A stretch of DNA of 64,000 nt, taken from NCBI GenBank assembly GCA_916613615.1, contig OU744720.1:77155338-77219337 (forward strand). The letters run 5' to 3'. The position numbers and the translations under genes are program-made. Positions 11,466 to 24,600 of the stretch are shown one piece after another; the first letter of the stretch is position 1, and the number at the start of each line of letters is the position of its first letter. The DNA comes from Steromphala cineraria. Taxonomy: Eukaryota > Mollusca > Gastropoda > Trochida > Trochidae. The notes under the pieces were generated by a model that did not search any database, was not told where the DNA came from, and was given only the letters and a program-made list of their open reading frames with translations.

Positions 11466-14420
11466 GAAGTGTCCCTGCTAAATCTCAAGTACTGTCACTG
11501 ATACACCTTAAGTGCTCTCCCTGATACACCGTTTAAAGTTCTGTCACTGATACACTATCTAAAATACCTTCTTTTGTACACCTCGAGTACTGCCCCTGAT
11601 ACACCTCAAGTATTGGCATTGATACACCTCAAGTATTGTCCCTGATACACATCCAGAACTGTCCCTGATACACATCAAGTACTGTCCCTGATACACATCA
11701 AGTACTGTCCCTGATACACATCAAGTACTGTCCCTGATACACATCAAGTACTGTCCCTGATGCACATCCAGAACTGTCCCTGATACACATCAAGAACTGT
11801 CCCTGATACGTATCCAGAACTGTCCCTGATACACATCAAGTACTGTCCCTGATACACATCAAGTACTGTCCCTGATACACATCAAGTATTGTCCCTGATA
11901 CACATCAAGTACTGTCCCTGATACACATCAAGTACTGTCCCTGATACACTTCAAGTACTGTCCCTGATACACATCAAGTACTGTCCCTGATACGTATCCA
12001 GAACTGTCCCTGATACACATCAAGTATTGTCCCTGATACACATCAAGTACTGTCCCTGATACACATCAAGTACTGTCCCTGATACACTTCAAGTACTGTC
12101 CCTGATACACATCAAGTACTGTCCCTGATACGTATCCAGAACTGTCCCTGATACACATCGAGTACTGTCCTTGATACACATCAAGTACTGTCCCTGATAC
12201 ACATCAAGAACTGTCCCTGATACACACCAAGTACTGTCCCTGATACACATCAAGAACTGTCCCTGATACACACCAAGTACTGTCCCTGATACACACCAAG
12301 AACTGTCCCTGATACACATCGAGTACTTCGCCTGATACACCTCAAGTACTGTCCCTGATACACCTCAAATACTGTCCCTGATACACATCCAGAACTGTCC
12401 CTGATACACACCGAGTACTGTCCCTGATACACATCAAATACTGTCCCTGATACACATCCAGAAATGTCCCTGATGCACATCCAGAACTGTCCACGATACA
12501 CATCGAGTACTGTCCCTGATACCACTCAAGTATTGTCCCTGACACACCTCAAATACTGTCCTTGATACACATCAAGTACTGTCCCTGATACACATCAAGA
12601 ACTGTCACTGATACACATCAAGTACTGTCCCTGATACGCATCCAGAACTGTCCCTGATACACATCCAGAACTGTCCCTGATACACATCAAGAACTGTCCC
12701 TGATACACATCCAGAACTGTCCCTGATACACATCAAGAACTGTCCCTGATACACATCAAGAACTGTCCCTGATACACCTCAAGTATTGTCCCTGATACAC
12801 ATCCAGAACTGTCCCTGATACACATCCAGAACTGTCCCTGATACACATCCAGAACTGTCCCTGATACACATCAAGAACTGTCCCTGATACACACCAAGTA
12901 CTGTCCCTGATACACATCAAGAACTGTCCCTGATACACACGAAGTACTGTCCCTGATACACACCATGAACTGTCCCTGATACACATCGAGTACTTCGCCT
13001 GATACACCTCAAGTACTGTCCCTGATACACCTCAAATACTGTCCCTGATACACATCCAGAACTGTCCCTGATACACACCGAGTACTGTCCCTGATACACC
13101 TCAAATACTGTCCCTGATACACATCCAGAAATGTCCCTGATGCACATCCAGAACTGTCCACGATACACATCGAGTACTGTCCCTGATACCTCTCAAGTAT
13201 TGTCCCTGATACACCTCAAATACTGTCCTTGATACACATCAAGTACTGTCCCTGATACACATCAAGAACTGTCACTGATACACATCAAGTACTGTCCCTG
13301 ATACGCATCCAGAACTGTCCCTGATACACATCCAGAACTGTCCCTGATACACATCAAGAACTGTCCCTGATACACATCAAGTACTGTCCCTGATACACAT
13401 CAAGTACTGTCCCTGATACACATCAAGAACTGTCCCTGATACACATCAAGAACTGTCCCTGATACACATCCAGAACTGTCCCTGATACACATCCAGAACT
13501 GTCCCTGATACACATCAAGAACTGTCCCTGATACACATCAAGTACTGTCCCTGATACACATCAAGTACTGTCCCTGATACACATCAAGTACTGTCCCTGA
13601 TACACATCAAGAACTGTCCCTGATACACATCAAGTACTGTCCCTGATACGCATCCAGCAGTGTCCCTGATACACATCAAGAACTGTCCCTGATACACATC
13701 AAGTACTGTCCCTGATACACCTCAAGTACTGTCCCTGATACACATCAAGAACTGTCCCTGATAAACTTCAAGAACTGTCCCTGATACACATCAAGTACTG
13801 TCCCTGATACACCTCAAATACTGTCCCTGATACACATCCAGAACTGTCCCTGATACACACCGAGTACTGTCCCTGATACACCTCAAATACTGTCCCTGAT
13901 ACACATCCAGAAATGTCCCTGATGCACATCCAGAACTGTCCACGATACACATCGAGTACTGTCCCTGATACCACTCAAGTATTGTCCCTGATACACCTCA
14001 AATACTGTCCTTGATACACATCAAGTACTGTCCCTGATACACATCAAGAACTGTCACTGATACACATCAAGTACTGTCCCTGATACGCATCCAGAACTGT
14101 CCCTGATACACATCAAGAACTGTCCCTGATACACCTCAAGTACTGTCCCTGATACACCTCAAATACTGTCCCTGATACACATCAAGAACTGTCCCTGATA
14201 CACATCGAGTACTGTCCCTGATACACCTCAAATACTGTCCCTGATACACATCCAGAAATGTCCCTGATACACATCCAGAACTGTCCCTGATACACATCGA
14301 GTACTGTCCCTGATACACATCGAGTATTGTCCCTGATACACCTCAAATACTGTCCTTGATACACATCAAGTACTGTCCCTGATACACATCAAGTACTGTC
14401 CCTGATACACCTCAAGTACT
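11466..14420. repeat. 23-bp minisatellite, about 128 units, with higher-order repeats
   Basis: Unit of 23 bp with core CTGTCCCTGATACACATC. Common variants are AAGTACTGT or CCAGAACTGT at the junction and ACACC for ACATC. The left edge (11466-11640) is more diverged. A marked variant block (GAAATGTCCCTGATGCACAT) recurs at 12461, 13128 and 13910, and partly at 14255; spacings are 667, 782 and 345 bp, exactly 29, 34 and 15 units. This shows multi-unit duplications in register. Each unit contains TGAT-ACAC-ATCA, a tiny inverted repeat. Minus-strand repetitive frames (60-91 codons) are products of the array. Confidence 0.97.
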
Positions 14421-14424
14421 AACC

Positions 14425-16620
14425 TTAATTTTAGTAGTATGTTGTTATGTTATACAGATTGAATGTTTTCCCCAGTTACTAAGCACTGAGCCTTAAGCTC
14501 CGATAAGAATTTGAGACTTTAGCTCATAAATTGAAATGGGTTTGCATTATATCCTTCGCTAGCTCTTCTGCACGTCCTTAAACATTTCACATTTTAATCC
14601 TTTCCAAAATAGCATGCAATTGGACCTATAGAACCAAAACTTAGTTTACCTATTTCTTCACGCATGATGTCAAACACAATTGTTGTTCATCATCACGTCA
14701 TCGTTGGCCCAAAACAAATACTATTTAGACTACCCAATTCCTTATTCTGCTTACCAAATCCCCAAATACGCTGAAATCCGTGGCAAATATGAAATCTGTA
14801 CAGTGTAGATTTGTTAAGTTCCGAAGTTTCCTCTGGCGAAGTGCAAACTTACTAATTGGTTTGAAGTCACCTAAATGGTGTTACTAATTACAAATTAAAT
14901 TTGATTTAATTTCCTTTTCCTTGTAACGTTGTGCTTTTACCTCAAAACAACAGCTATAGACTGAACACAGAGATATACATAATATTCATGCTGTAAATTT
15001 CATGTCCTTTTCTGGTATCAGTGAACCACCCACACGCCCCCTTGCAGGGATAGTGTCACCAGACGGAAGCAGCCTTGTATATGGTACGGTGTTGACTGTT
15101 TACCCGCTGTCTTCCCATAAGACAAGCGCTCTATCTTTCCTGTGCTTACTGCATGCTTTTTAATATTTGATGAGCTCGTTTTCACAACTCAGTTAACAGT
15201 CGTTTCTTTTCAATTACGCTCGTATTCAATATTGATCTAAATTTTTAGGAAACGTGAAGATTTATTATGCTTGAGTTCGCTGACATGAACAACAGTGTAG
15301 GTGTAATGGAATTGAATATTCCTCGTGTAAATATCTATTTTTACCATCAATCTTGCCAAGAGGAAATTACTTTTCAACACACACAAGGGAGAAAATATTA
15401 TTCTCGTTTAACAAATCTATTTTGTGCTGCTGTTTAACAACTTGCCATTTGTGATGGAAAGGTCAAAGAACATGTCTTGTATCTATAAAATGTTTAGGAT
15501 AATTTTCAATAATTTTTTTTATTTAAAAAAAAACAGTGTTTGTAAATTTACAAATCAATATAAGTTATAACTTCATGTTTTTTCAGTTTTCAAACCACTG
15601 AGAAAATCAATACTACCCTGTTGTGTGTTAGGATGATCTTATGGTGAATATTGTAGAAAGATATATAGATGTTAAACGAAGTATATTTACATCATGAGTG
15701 TGAAGTATTTTCTGCAATGAAGTATTATTACTTTGAAAAGGCTGAGGCATATGCTGAATTTGTTCTATCAATAAATCTTCAGGCCTCAGGCCTTAAAACA
15801 TTACATATACATTTCTGTATATTCATAACATTCATGAAACGATGTGGTATATATATACAGATGCGTAATATATGATTTGTTCATGCCAATATGAGATATC
15901 TGACCGCAGAAATATAAGAGAGAGTTTTCAATACACAATAATTGATAAAACAAATTAAAATTATTCAGATATCTAATAACAGATTTTGACTCTCAGGACA
16001 CATGTTAAAGAAATTACAAAGCTTGAAAGCACTGTGCTGTCCGGGTATTGTATAAATCCATAATATCTAGACATCCCGATCATGGAAAGCTGTGGGTTGT
16101 TCATGCAGGGAAGCGCATGTCCCTGGTACTTGACAGACAGGGAGCTGTTCCCCCTCTTGGCGAATGGTGGTTTTTGGTATCCTCGCCATCTTATTCTTCA
16201 ACTTGGCAAATGGGTTTATCATTAGAACATATTTCATATTTCGGTTACTGTTTTAACTGTCTTGAGTTGTCTTCTCTTGGGCTGTGAAGTTGAGTCAGTC
16301 TGATAGTCATAAGGGTATTGAAACCAATTACCATACTCCGTGTGAAATATTTGCAAAGATGAGATGCCATCCTGGAAATGTCACGGAAAAGGACATGCAC
16401 ATTAGAGAGGTTAGGGAGGACTTTATGACCACTTATGGATTTAGTCAATAATTTTGAGGCTGTAGACTGAAGTCTTGTAGTCTGTAGATGATCTTAATTA
16501 ATACTTGCTCGGAGCATAAACTCATATAGGCCTATATGGTTTGCATGAACATAATAATCCCAAGTTTTAGGCTTCTTCTTCTTTACAATAGCAATATATC
16601 ATACATCATTTACATCGATA
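14425..16620. other. AT-rich non-coding stretch
   Basis: No supported gene or repeat. Short open frames at 15669-15875 and 16048-16287 have no recognisable features. Confidence 0.55.
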
Positions 16621-16709
16621 ACAGATAACACAAATGTCGATTGCCGCCATTTTGGCTTTAGGACCATCTGCTATAGCATGAGGACTTCAGCAAACAGACA
16701 CCCATCAAG

Positions 16710-16964
16710 CTAAGAGCATAAACACAGGCACTGTATGAATTTTAAACGAATTTTTGGAAAGAAAAATATCAAAACAGCAGTCAAACGGCTTGGGTGTAAT
16801 ATTTGCATTCGCTGGAACGACTCGGCCACAAAGTCGTAGTGGTATTCATACTCTGTAAGAAGTCCTGTGTATGCCTTGAATATATGATGACGGGAAATTT
16901 GATCTGAAGAAAGCAAGAGAGAAACTAACATGGTTTCCTGGAGGAGCGTAGGGATGGCCGCCAT
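16710..16964 (-). CDS. Candidate 84-codon ORF behind a compact promoter, product unknown
   Basis: On the minus strand, ATG at 16964-16962 in the context GGGAAATGGCGG (purine at -3, G at +4) begins a protein starting MAAIPTLLQETMLVSLLLSS and ending in a cysteine/leucine-rich tail, with TAG at 16710-16712. The start overlaps a consensus YY1 site, as in many compact metazoan promoters. Upstream within 75 bp on the same strand are two CCAAT boxes (16977-16981, 17029-17034), a GC box (17020-17026) and an NRF1-like GCGCAGGCG (16998-17006). A pyrimidine-rich tract ending in TTCTTCAG inside the frame (about 16900-16920) could instead be a splice acceptor, and AGA|GTATGA could be a donor, so it may be a first exon rather than a whole gene. 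No family recognised. Confidence 0.35.
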   Translation of the reverse strand: MAAIPTLLQETMLVSLLLSSDQISRHHIFKAYTGLLTEYEYHYDFVAESFQRMQILHPSRLTAVLIFFFPKIRLKFIQCLCLCS

Positions 16965-17040
16965 TTCCCTCCGATTATTGGGTATGTTTTACATCTTGCG
17001 CAGGCGAGGGTGACACTTAGGGCGGGTTGATTGGTGGTGA
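16965..17040 (-). promoter_or_regulatory. Compact CCAAT / GC-box / NRF1-like promoter
   Basis: Read on the minus strand toward the ATG at 16964, the order is CCAATC (17034-17029), CCCGCCC (17026-17020), CGCCTGCGC (17006-16998), CCAAT (16981-16977), then the YY1/start overlap AAATGGCGGC. This is the usual grammar of TATA-less housekeeping promoters. A bidirectional role is possible. Confidence 0.45.
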
Positions 17041-17240
17041 AATAAAAAAGACACATTAAAGTGGTCGACTCAGCACTTAGCAATGCGACTACAGTGTTCC
17101 CCGATCGATCCAATAACCCGGGGCCAAGGGATGCTCTATCAGCCATATTCCTCAACCAGCATTTTATGTTGGCTTTTTATACAAAGCCAACATCGTGCAG
17201 TGGAGCTTCTCGGGTTTACTGCCCATTCCCTTTATTCGGG

Positions 17241-17590
17241 ATTAACTGTCTGTTCCTGTACCCAAATTTTACTGTCTGTATTCTGTATCTATGATTTATT
17301 GTCTGTATTCTTTATCCATGATTTACTGTCTGTTCACTATGTACAGATTTACTGTCTGTTCACCATAAACAGATTTACTGTCTGTTCTCTTTATAGAGAT
17401 TTACTGTCTGTTCACCATGTACAGATTTACTGTCTGTTCACAATGTACAGATTTACTGCCTGTTCCCTATATTCAGATTTACTGTGTGTTCACCATGAAC
17501 AGATTTACTGTCTGTTCACCATGTACAGATTTATTGTCTGTTCACCATGTACAGATTTACTGTCTGTTCACCATGTACAGATTTACTGTC
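17241..17590. repeat. 26-bp minisatellite
   Basis: About 13 units with core AGATTTACTGTCTGTTCACC followed by ATGTAC variants; left units are more diverged (ATTCTGTATC, CTTTATAG). Units hold ACAG-ATTTA-CTGT, a short inverted repeat. Since 26 is not a multiple of three, a stop-free unit leaves all plus-strand frames open, which explains a 192-codon repetitive frame (17083-17661) that I do not count as a gene. Confidence 0.95.
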
Positions 17591-17599
17591 AATGCATTG

Positions 17600-20090
17600 T
17601 GGTCCACTTTCAAGCTGTAAACATGGCGGCAACAAACTTTAAATGTATCATCGGTCGATAAAACTTTTAAAAATAAATTATACTTTTAGTATCGATGTTC
17701 CGACGAACCTTTTCTGTCAATATTAGTCTCATAGACACGTACATTTTTTTTATTGTGATTTATGGAAACTATACAATTTATTAAGTATTATGACAACTCA
17801 CCAAGTTGCGAACGCAAGTCGCAAGGACATGTATTGTGAAACAAAGATACTTTCACTCGTGACTTAAAACTTATATGATATGTTCTAACGGTTGATATGA
17901 ATCCTGCATGTTGTACTAGAAAGACTAGCACTGGTTATATCAAGCAGATATATCTCAGAGTGTGGAATAACGACCTTGTGAATGTGGACACTAGTTCATC
18001 AGTCACCAATCAAGACCAGGTGGTGTGTCCTGCTTTACCATCACTCACAATCAACATGATAGGGAAACCTGATCCACATCTCACTCAATGCATTTTCTGC
18101 GTGATCACTACAATTAAAACAGTTCCATTAGGTACTTCTGTTTAGTCTGATAGAAACAGCATGAGGCAATTAATTTAAAGCATTAAAGAAGATTAGAGGA
18201 CATTAATAAAAGCTGCAAATTTCTACGCCTTTTGTAACTGTTTCCTTTTTCGATCTTGAATTGAAAGTTTGCCTTTTGTCTTAAAGCATCTTGAAAATAA
18301 TTCTTACGTAATAGCCAGCGCAAATTCAAAGTAAAATTATTTGGTTTAATACTCTAATCCTAAGATATGCACTTATTAGTAACAATATCGAAAGAAAGAG
18401 CCTGAACTGATACCAATAATGAATAGAGATGTATGGTAGTATGATATCCAAAATCAAGTCATATGGTTCAAAGAACAACTTACAGATAATAACTGAGAAA
18501 CGAATTTGTTGTTTCTGGAATTCTTCATCAAAGCGAAGTCGATTGGTTAGTTATGTAACAGCAAATTTACCAATGCCAAAGTTACTAAAGAAAAACGTTA
18601 AAAATTCAAATTCCATTTTCATCTGAACCGTTATTCGTCATTTTACTTTTTACAATATGAATAATGATGCCCAAATTCATAAACAAGAATCGTTTTATTA
18701 TCAAATTTTCCTAAATAGCCGCCACTTGATCTAGTCGATGAAGACCAAGTGTTTCCACCACAAGGCCATTATCTTGAGTGTCCTACAATATCAGCTGGTT
18801 AAGATTAATTTAGATACAATGCTGCGTGCTTATTTAGCCACTGCAAACAATAAGCAGCCATTCCTGTCGTCCCATAAGTTTACACTGTGATAAGACCATT
18901 TGTGAATTACGAGGGATTCCATCATAAACCCACCTTTGTATTTTCTCTTGCTAAAATAATACAGATGTTTTGATGTGACGAGGACGGTTATGTATTGATA
19001 AGTCATTGATGCAAATTGTGTTTAGCATCATGATTCATTCTGATTGTGGAAGTATAGTTCTATGATTAATTACTCTTTGAGATGGTCCCCGATAACAATC
19101 TGCTCGCATTGTAGATTATTGGTGAAAGGTGTTAGGAATTTGGCCGCTGATTGGTTGGATTTGATTCCACGGCACTGTTGCCATGAAGGTTAACAAATTG
19201 TTTATAGCGCTTGGTGTCAACACGGTTATGTTGGCTGATTGATCTGATCCTCGACCTTCAAAATCGGAATTATTCGTTTATATTTGACTAACAAAAAATT
19301 GCATAGAGATTGTTTGGAATAGTGATAATGAATAGATACAAATTTTGTGCGTAGAATTTCGTTGAGAATAATCATTATGAATTAAGATAACAATCTTTTG
19401 CAGAACATTTCGTTTAATAAAATGCTTATGAATTAAGAAACTAATATTTTGCATATGGATGTTTTTTTACATTAAATTACCAGTAAATCTAGGCATTTGA
19501 TTCTTAGTTACACAATTCGGAAACAATAAATCACTTGATGATAAAGGGTAATAAAACAATTTGTTTAAACAAGAGCCATCTTCTGAAGACGATTTCACCG
19601 ACTGGAATATTAGAATGATGATTTCTGTTATCAGTTAAAGCCACAATAACTCAATAGGTTCATCAAAATCCAGCTTTCAAACAGATTGCTCATTTCCAGT
19701 TAACAGCGTTTCTATTCACAACATTCACCTGTTGTTTCAATGGATTAGAACGTAATAAATGATGTCAAGAATTAATATTTAACAATCCAGTAATTCAGTG
19801 AATCCATTAAAACATAATCAATCAGGAAAGAGGTTATAAAACTTGAAAACGTACACTTATTTCTTCCTTAACAATAATAAAACGAAAGAGTCTTAATGTG
19901 TACTCTATAGTTTAAATAGGTCAGAAAAATACCTCCTATTCTTTAACATGGCTCGAAGGCAATGCCAGTGACCTACCCTGCACATTAAACAAGTCAGATA
20001 AATACTCCAAATCTTGGACTTTATGCTAAGGTACCTTAGTGACTTACGATTCCTAAGTGCATTGTGTAAAGGGTCCAACACAGATCTCTT
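17600..20090. other. AT-rich non-coding stretch
   Basis: No supported gene. At 17622 (+) an AACATGGCGGCAAC start/YY1-type site gives only a 12-codon frame. Near 19910-20010 a diverged direct duplication of about 73 bp is visible (TTAAATAGGTCAGAAAAATA against TTAAACAAGTCAGATAAATA). Confidence 0.5.
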
Positions 20091-20093
20091 TAC

Positions 20094-20152
20094 CGAACAC
20101 CATCTCGTACACAATCTCGTATGATAATTGATAGGCCTCGATCCGCCGCCAT
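20094..20152 (-). CDS. Candidate short first coding exon, product unknown
   Basis: Minus-strand ATG at 20152-20150 in the context TAAAATGGCGGCGG (A at -3, G at +4; YY1-type) opens 19 codons (MAADRGLSIIIRDCVRDGV) and meets TTCG|GTAAAG, an acceptable donor (exon end 20094, phase 2). Without splicing the frame stops after 20 codons. Upstream DNA has a modest CpG rise. Short length makes chance likely, and no family is recognised. Confidence 0.25.
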
Positions 20153-20159
20153 TTTACCC

Positions 20160-21355
20160 TCCGTGAAGATATTCGATCGGTTGGTGAACAATAAATGGGT
20201 TTGACTTAAGAGAATGGAAGTGAATTGCTGTGATGGTTGCCAGATGGGCAGCTTGTTACCACGAGCTCTGCTTCCAACTTCTGCAACAGCTTTCTACACC
20301 GTCTTTGTAGTCCTGATGGAAAAGAATATATGTTTGCCTCTCCGCTATAATGTATTCATTGTACAACGTCTTTTAGTATGGTTGAAAATTTTTTCACAAT
20401 AATTTATTACTCTCCTATGCATTTAATGTACGTCTTTGTATTATCGTTAGAACAGTTTTTATGAACATGAACACTCTCTAATGTATTCGTTGTACAATGT
20501 ATTTGTATTTCCTTTGAAAAAAAAATCTTATAATTATATTTTCTACACAGATTTCACACTGAGTGGAGTGTTTTACATACTGTTATGTTTATCATATAAT
20601 ACATAATATGTTTAATCTGCTTATATCATGATGTGCAAAAAACGAAAATGTAGAGCTCATATATAGACCTCGATTTAAACGAATTTTCGTTTTTAATATC
20701 TGTGAATATGTACAGCAATATTATGCACGTTGTTTTGTTTGTAAACAGCTTGCATATTACGTTTATATACGTATACAGAAGCTACAGTTATTACCTGCAA
20801 TCTGTCGTATCCTCTGTACAACTAATGAGAAGTATTATATAACCTGATGTCACATATGGCCATGAAGCTTACACAATTATGCGTTTGTGATTTAGACAAA
20901 GGAGTTCCTAATTCCAAGGCCTAACTCGCCAGAATGTCAATAGTCATGTCAAGCCGCTAATTATTACTTTAAGATCAAAGTCATTTCTGATAATTCAAAA
21001 GGCTCAATCTTGATTTTTTTTTCATTCAGTTGACCTAGATTTTAGTTTACCGAACTATTTTTGATTAAAATGCTAGTTCAGGCAACTTAAAGTCTTCTTT
21101 GGTTATTCGAATTGCTAAATTTATAAAAAAAAACTTTTCCTTTAGCTGACCTAGATTTCAATGAATTTAACTTATCATAATTTCTTCGCCTATTTTAGAG
21201 TTAAATGCTAGTTCTTGCAAACATAATAGTCTTCTTTCATTATTTGAAATGATAGATTTAAAAAACCTTTTCCTCATCTGACCTAAATTTCAATTTAACC
21301 GATCATCATTTTAGAGATATGACAATTTAAGAGAAAAATGTTAGTTCAGGCCACG
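20160..21355. other. AT-rich non-coding stretch
   Basis: No gene or repeat array supported. Confidence 0.55.
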
Positions 21356-21359
21356 TCTC

Positions 21360-21600
21360 TTCTGTTGAAATGGTCTTATCTCTGTTTGCGGTTCAGATAG
21401 CTCCATTTGCATTCAGTCTCAGCGATGTCTCTAGACCCTACGTACATAGACCAGTGGTGAAATGCACGGGAATCAATTTCATCTCATATTGATTGACAGC
21501 TGAATCAACACCAATTAAACTATAGCTTTAGATAGACATGGATAGACCCGGTCAAATATCTGCTCCGTGAACCCAAGTTAGCTAATGACTCGAGGTTTTA
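21360..21600. promoter_or_regulatory. Putative enhancer-like patch with POU octamer and PBX/MEIS decamer
   Basis: Less AT-rich than its flanks, with a perfect POU octamer ATTTGCAT at 21405-21412 and TGATTGACAG at 21490-21499, the consensus bipartite site of PBX with PREP/MEIS TALE homeodomain partners. AATTAA-type homeodomain cores follow. Such combinations are common in developmental enhancers. Conservation cannot be tested here. Confidence 0.35.
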
Positions 21601-21604
21601 CGTA

Positions 21605-24600
21605 AAAGTCTGGGAGGAAAGAAGAAAATAAAACCCTTAGGTGTTCTTGTTGACATTGTTATTGGAATATAATAAATGTGATAAATATATCAGCATATCA
21701 GTATGTTTCTTGTTAAAAATAGTGCCTATCGTTTGTGAAAGATTTTATGACACATTGGAACAAAATCGATTCCAATATAGACGAATATATAGATCACGAC
21801 AAACCTTGTATGAATTGATTTATATAAACCTAGAATATAGACTACAAAGATCAATATCAGCGATAATGTACGGTTACAGCTTCATAGATTTTACATGAAA
21901 ATATGACACATGCTCTGATGGGTATAGTCTAGGTTATTAATACCTTGGGTCTCACAGGTTAAGGTTTATCAATGTAAATCTGAAATATTACCTAATACAT
22001 ACTCAACAATGTACTGTTATGGATAATTAACGAATTTGTAATACATTTTAAATAAATAGACCATAATGTAATAATCTGGTTTAAAGAAAACTTTTATGAA
22101 TAATGCTGATATTGACCAATGCAAATTGTTATAATAATTGTTGTAATAGCAAGTCAATACCAAAATTACAAAGACTTATGCTGCAAACTTGAAACCACTT
22201 CAAATGATATATAAACAACAATGCAAATTTTGCATTGCTTTTTGAGACTTAATGCACCAAGAGTAGTCACTGAGAGATACAAGGGTATCTATAAAGCAAT
22301 GACGTCACAAGTGACCCAGATGAAGACAGTATGTCTTGTGATGTCACAAGACACTCATCACTACTGAAAAGCAACGAGATACATATACTAGCTTGTACAG
22401 AAGTGGATTCAGGTATTTCTATAAAGGAAAAAGGTATGGTTAGAGAATAGAAAATATGTTAGACGACAAAACACTAGAACAAAATCAAACCACGAAAAAA
22501 CATTGGCTTTGACGAAATTTCTTTCAAAAATATTTGGTCAGCACGTTCGATAATTCCTTATGACAGAAAAACCATCCTAAATATACGTTTTGCTCCCAAA
22601 ACTTAATTTATTCTCATCTCTACCAACTCCAAAACAAAGTACGATAGCAAAAGTACAGAAAAATGATAATGAGTTCATAGTATAATATATGTACATAAGC
22701 AATTTCAGATCAAACAAAAGAAAAAAATGAAATGTTTTCAAAATATCACACTTTGTGAACTCAAGCCTTTTAATTAGAAATGCAAATTGTTTTTATGTTT
22801 TTCAAATTAGATACATTATAACATGTTATTCCAAAGGATTAATTACATGAAGCTAAAACAAAACTGCATGGGGCAAAGCTTAATGAGCTTGCATTCTTAA
22901 TTAGCTTGTAAGATATTTTCAAATAGGTTTTTCAATATATTTCTGTACGGGTGAGTCATCAGGTGTCAACGTTTCTCAGCAGGCACGTCTATTTCACGTC
23001 AATCATGTTGAAGAAATGTGAGTTTGCATGTATATTTCGTATATGCACAGTGGCATATCGCTTCCTCCTGCTTATCAGTGTTATTCTAGGTATCGCTCTA
23101 CGTCAATACAGCCGAGTTTTTAATAGTCTAACACGAGAGCCTCTTAGAAAAACTGCCCTTCACCACCCAGAGAGAGATCGGGCCTTTACTTGGAAGGAAG
23201 AATTTGGGTTTTTGAGTGCACATCTAAATGATAGGTCTATGTCGATTTCGTGTATTTATACCTTGATGCATTCCGAAATGCGATAAGCAGTAAACACTAG
23301 GTTGTGTTTATTTACAAACGATTCAATCACGTGCAGTTTTGCATGTATATTAAGGGATGAGTTGGTATATAATTTATATTGCCTGTATTGTACATTTAGC
23401 GCCTAGAAAACTCACCAATCTGTCACGTGTATGTCGTGTATTGTTATGATGTATACGATATGTATCATGTTTAATTACAATGTATCCAATATAGTACTTT
23501 CACACATACTGGGCGAGTTTTTGTATGCGCCATGTGTTACGGTGTAAATAACATTTACGATAGAATAGCAGGTATATGTTCTAAGGCTTTCATTGATAGT
23601 TAAAACCAGCGTGGTGCCTTTTATCTAACTATAAACACATTGGAAGGGGTCGATTCAATTAAACACACGCCATGCACCAAAGAAAATGTACATCTATATT
23701 GTTCCCAGCGTGATCAATAGAAATAAAACTGAGATACTAAAAAAATAATTCAATTTAAACAACATTTGGTATACTTCATCGTAGACACTCAGGTACCTAT
23801 TTAATTGAAATTAAATGTACTTTTCAGTGAATAAGGAGATAAAAGAGTTGCATCAACCTTTCGATTAAGTTATATGGCATTAAATTCATTATCGTTGCAA
23901 TATCATAGCTTTGTAAAACTCTGCGTTTGTTCTGGCGAACAATACCTGCATTCAAACTATAGATAGAGATGATTGCATTATGTAACTGCGCTGGTAATAT
24001 CATAAAGCACATAGAATATTTCAAACCGTGTCAATGGATGTATTAAACACTTGGGTAGCTAACAAGAAGTTCAAATATGGGCACTGAATGAGGGAGCAAA
24101 TGAACTGACTAAACTTAACCTAGTGTTAACAGTGCCATTCATTGCCATCTAACACCCTATGAACGTTTACATAGGGGTAACAATGAAGTATGTTGATTTT
24201 TAATTTCCATAGATTACCAGAGCAATCCTGGCGATGCCTAGACAAGATTTGTTGCTATATATAGAGGAGGATCCCGGCTTGTGAATGGCGACACCACACT
24301 CTGCAAAGAGGCAATATCCTGGCAAGCGGATTCTCTCCTGGGCTCTCTTTATCACAGTACGATGCAATTTCCGTCTCCGATAAGCACTAATCTCATGTTG
24401 GATCAGATTTGGAAATTTGAAAAGATCTGCTAAACTTATACATGTGTCAAAGTTCATAACCCCGCATAAAATAGTCTTTCATCACAGCATTTTGATTTTA
24501 CCTACTATGTGTAGTGAAGATTTGTTATAGGCCTTTAGCACATATAGAGTATTGGCATGTCGTGTAATAGAAGATCTTTACAAGAGACAAGTGTTCTGCA

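Noticed and set aside
12089..14364. Many minus-strand frames with repeated CIRDS/CVSGTV/VYQGQ motifs
   Set aside because: They are translations of the 23-bp satellite in its three phases, not a repeat protein gene.
11466..14420. CRISPR-like array
   Set aside because: Repeats are contiguous 23-bp units with no unique spacers, in eukaryotic DNA without cas genes.
17083..17661. 192-codon ORF, the longest in the window
   Set aside because: Most of it is the 26-bp minisatellite read through; no start or domain support outside the array.
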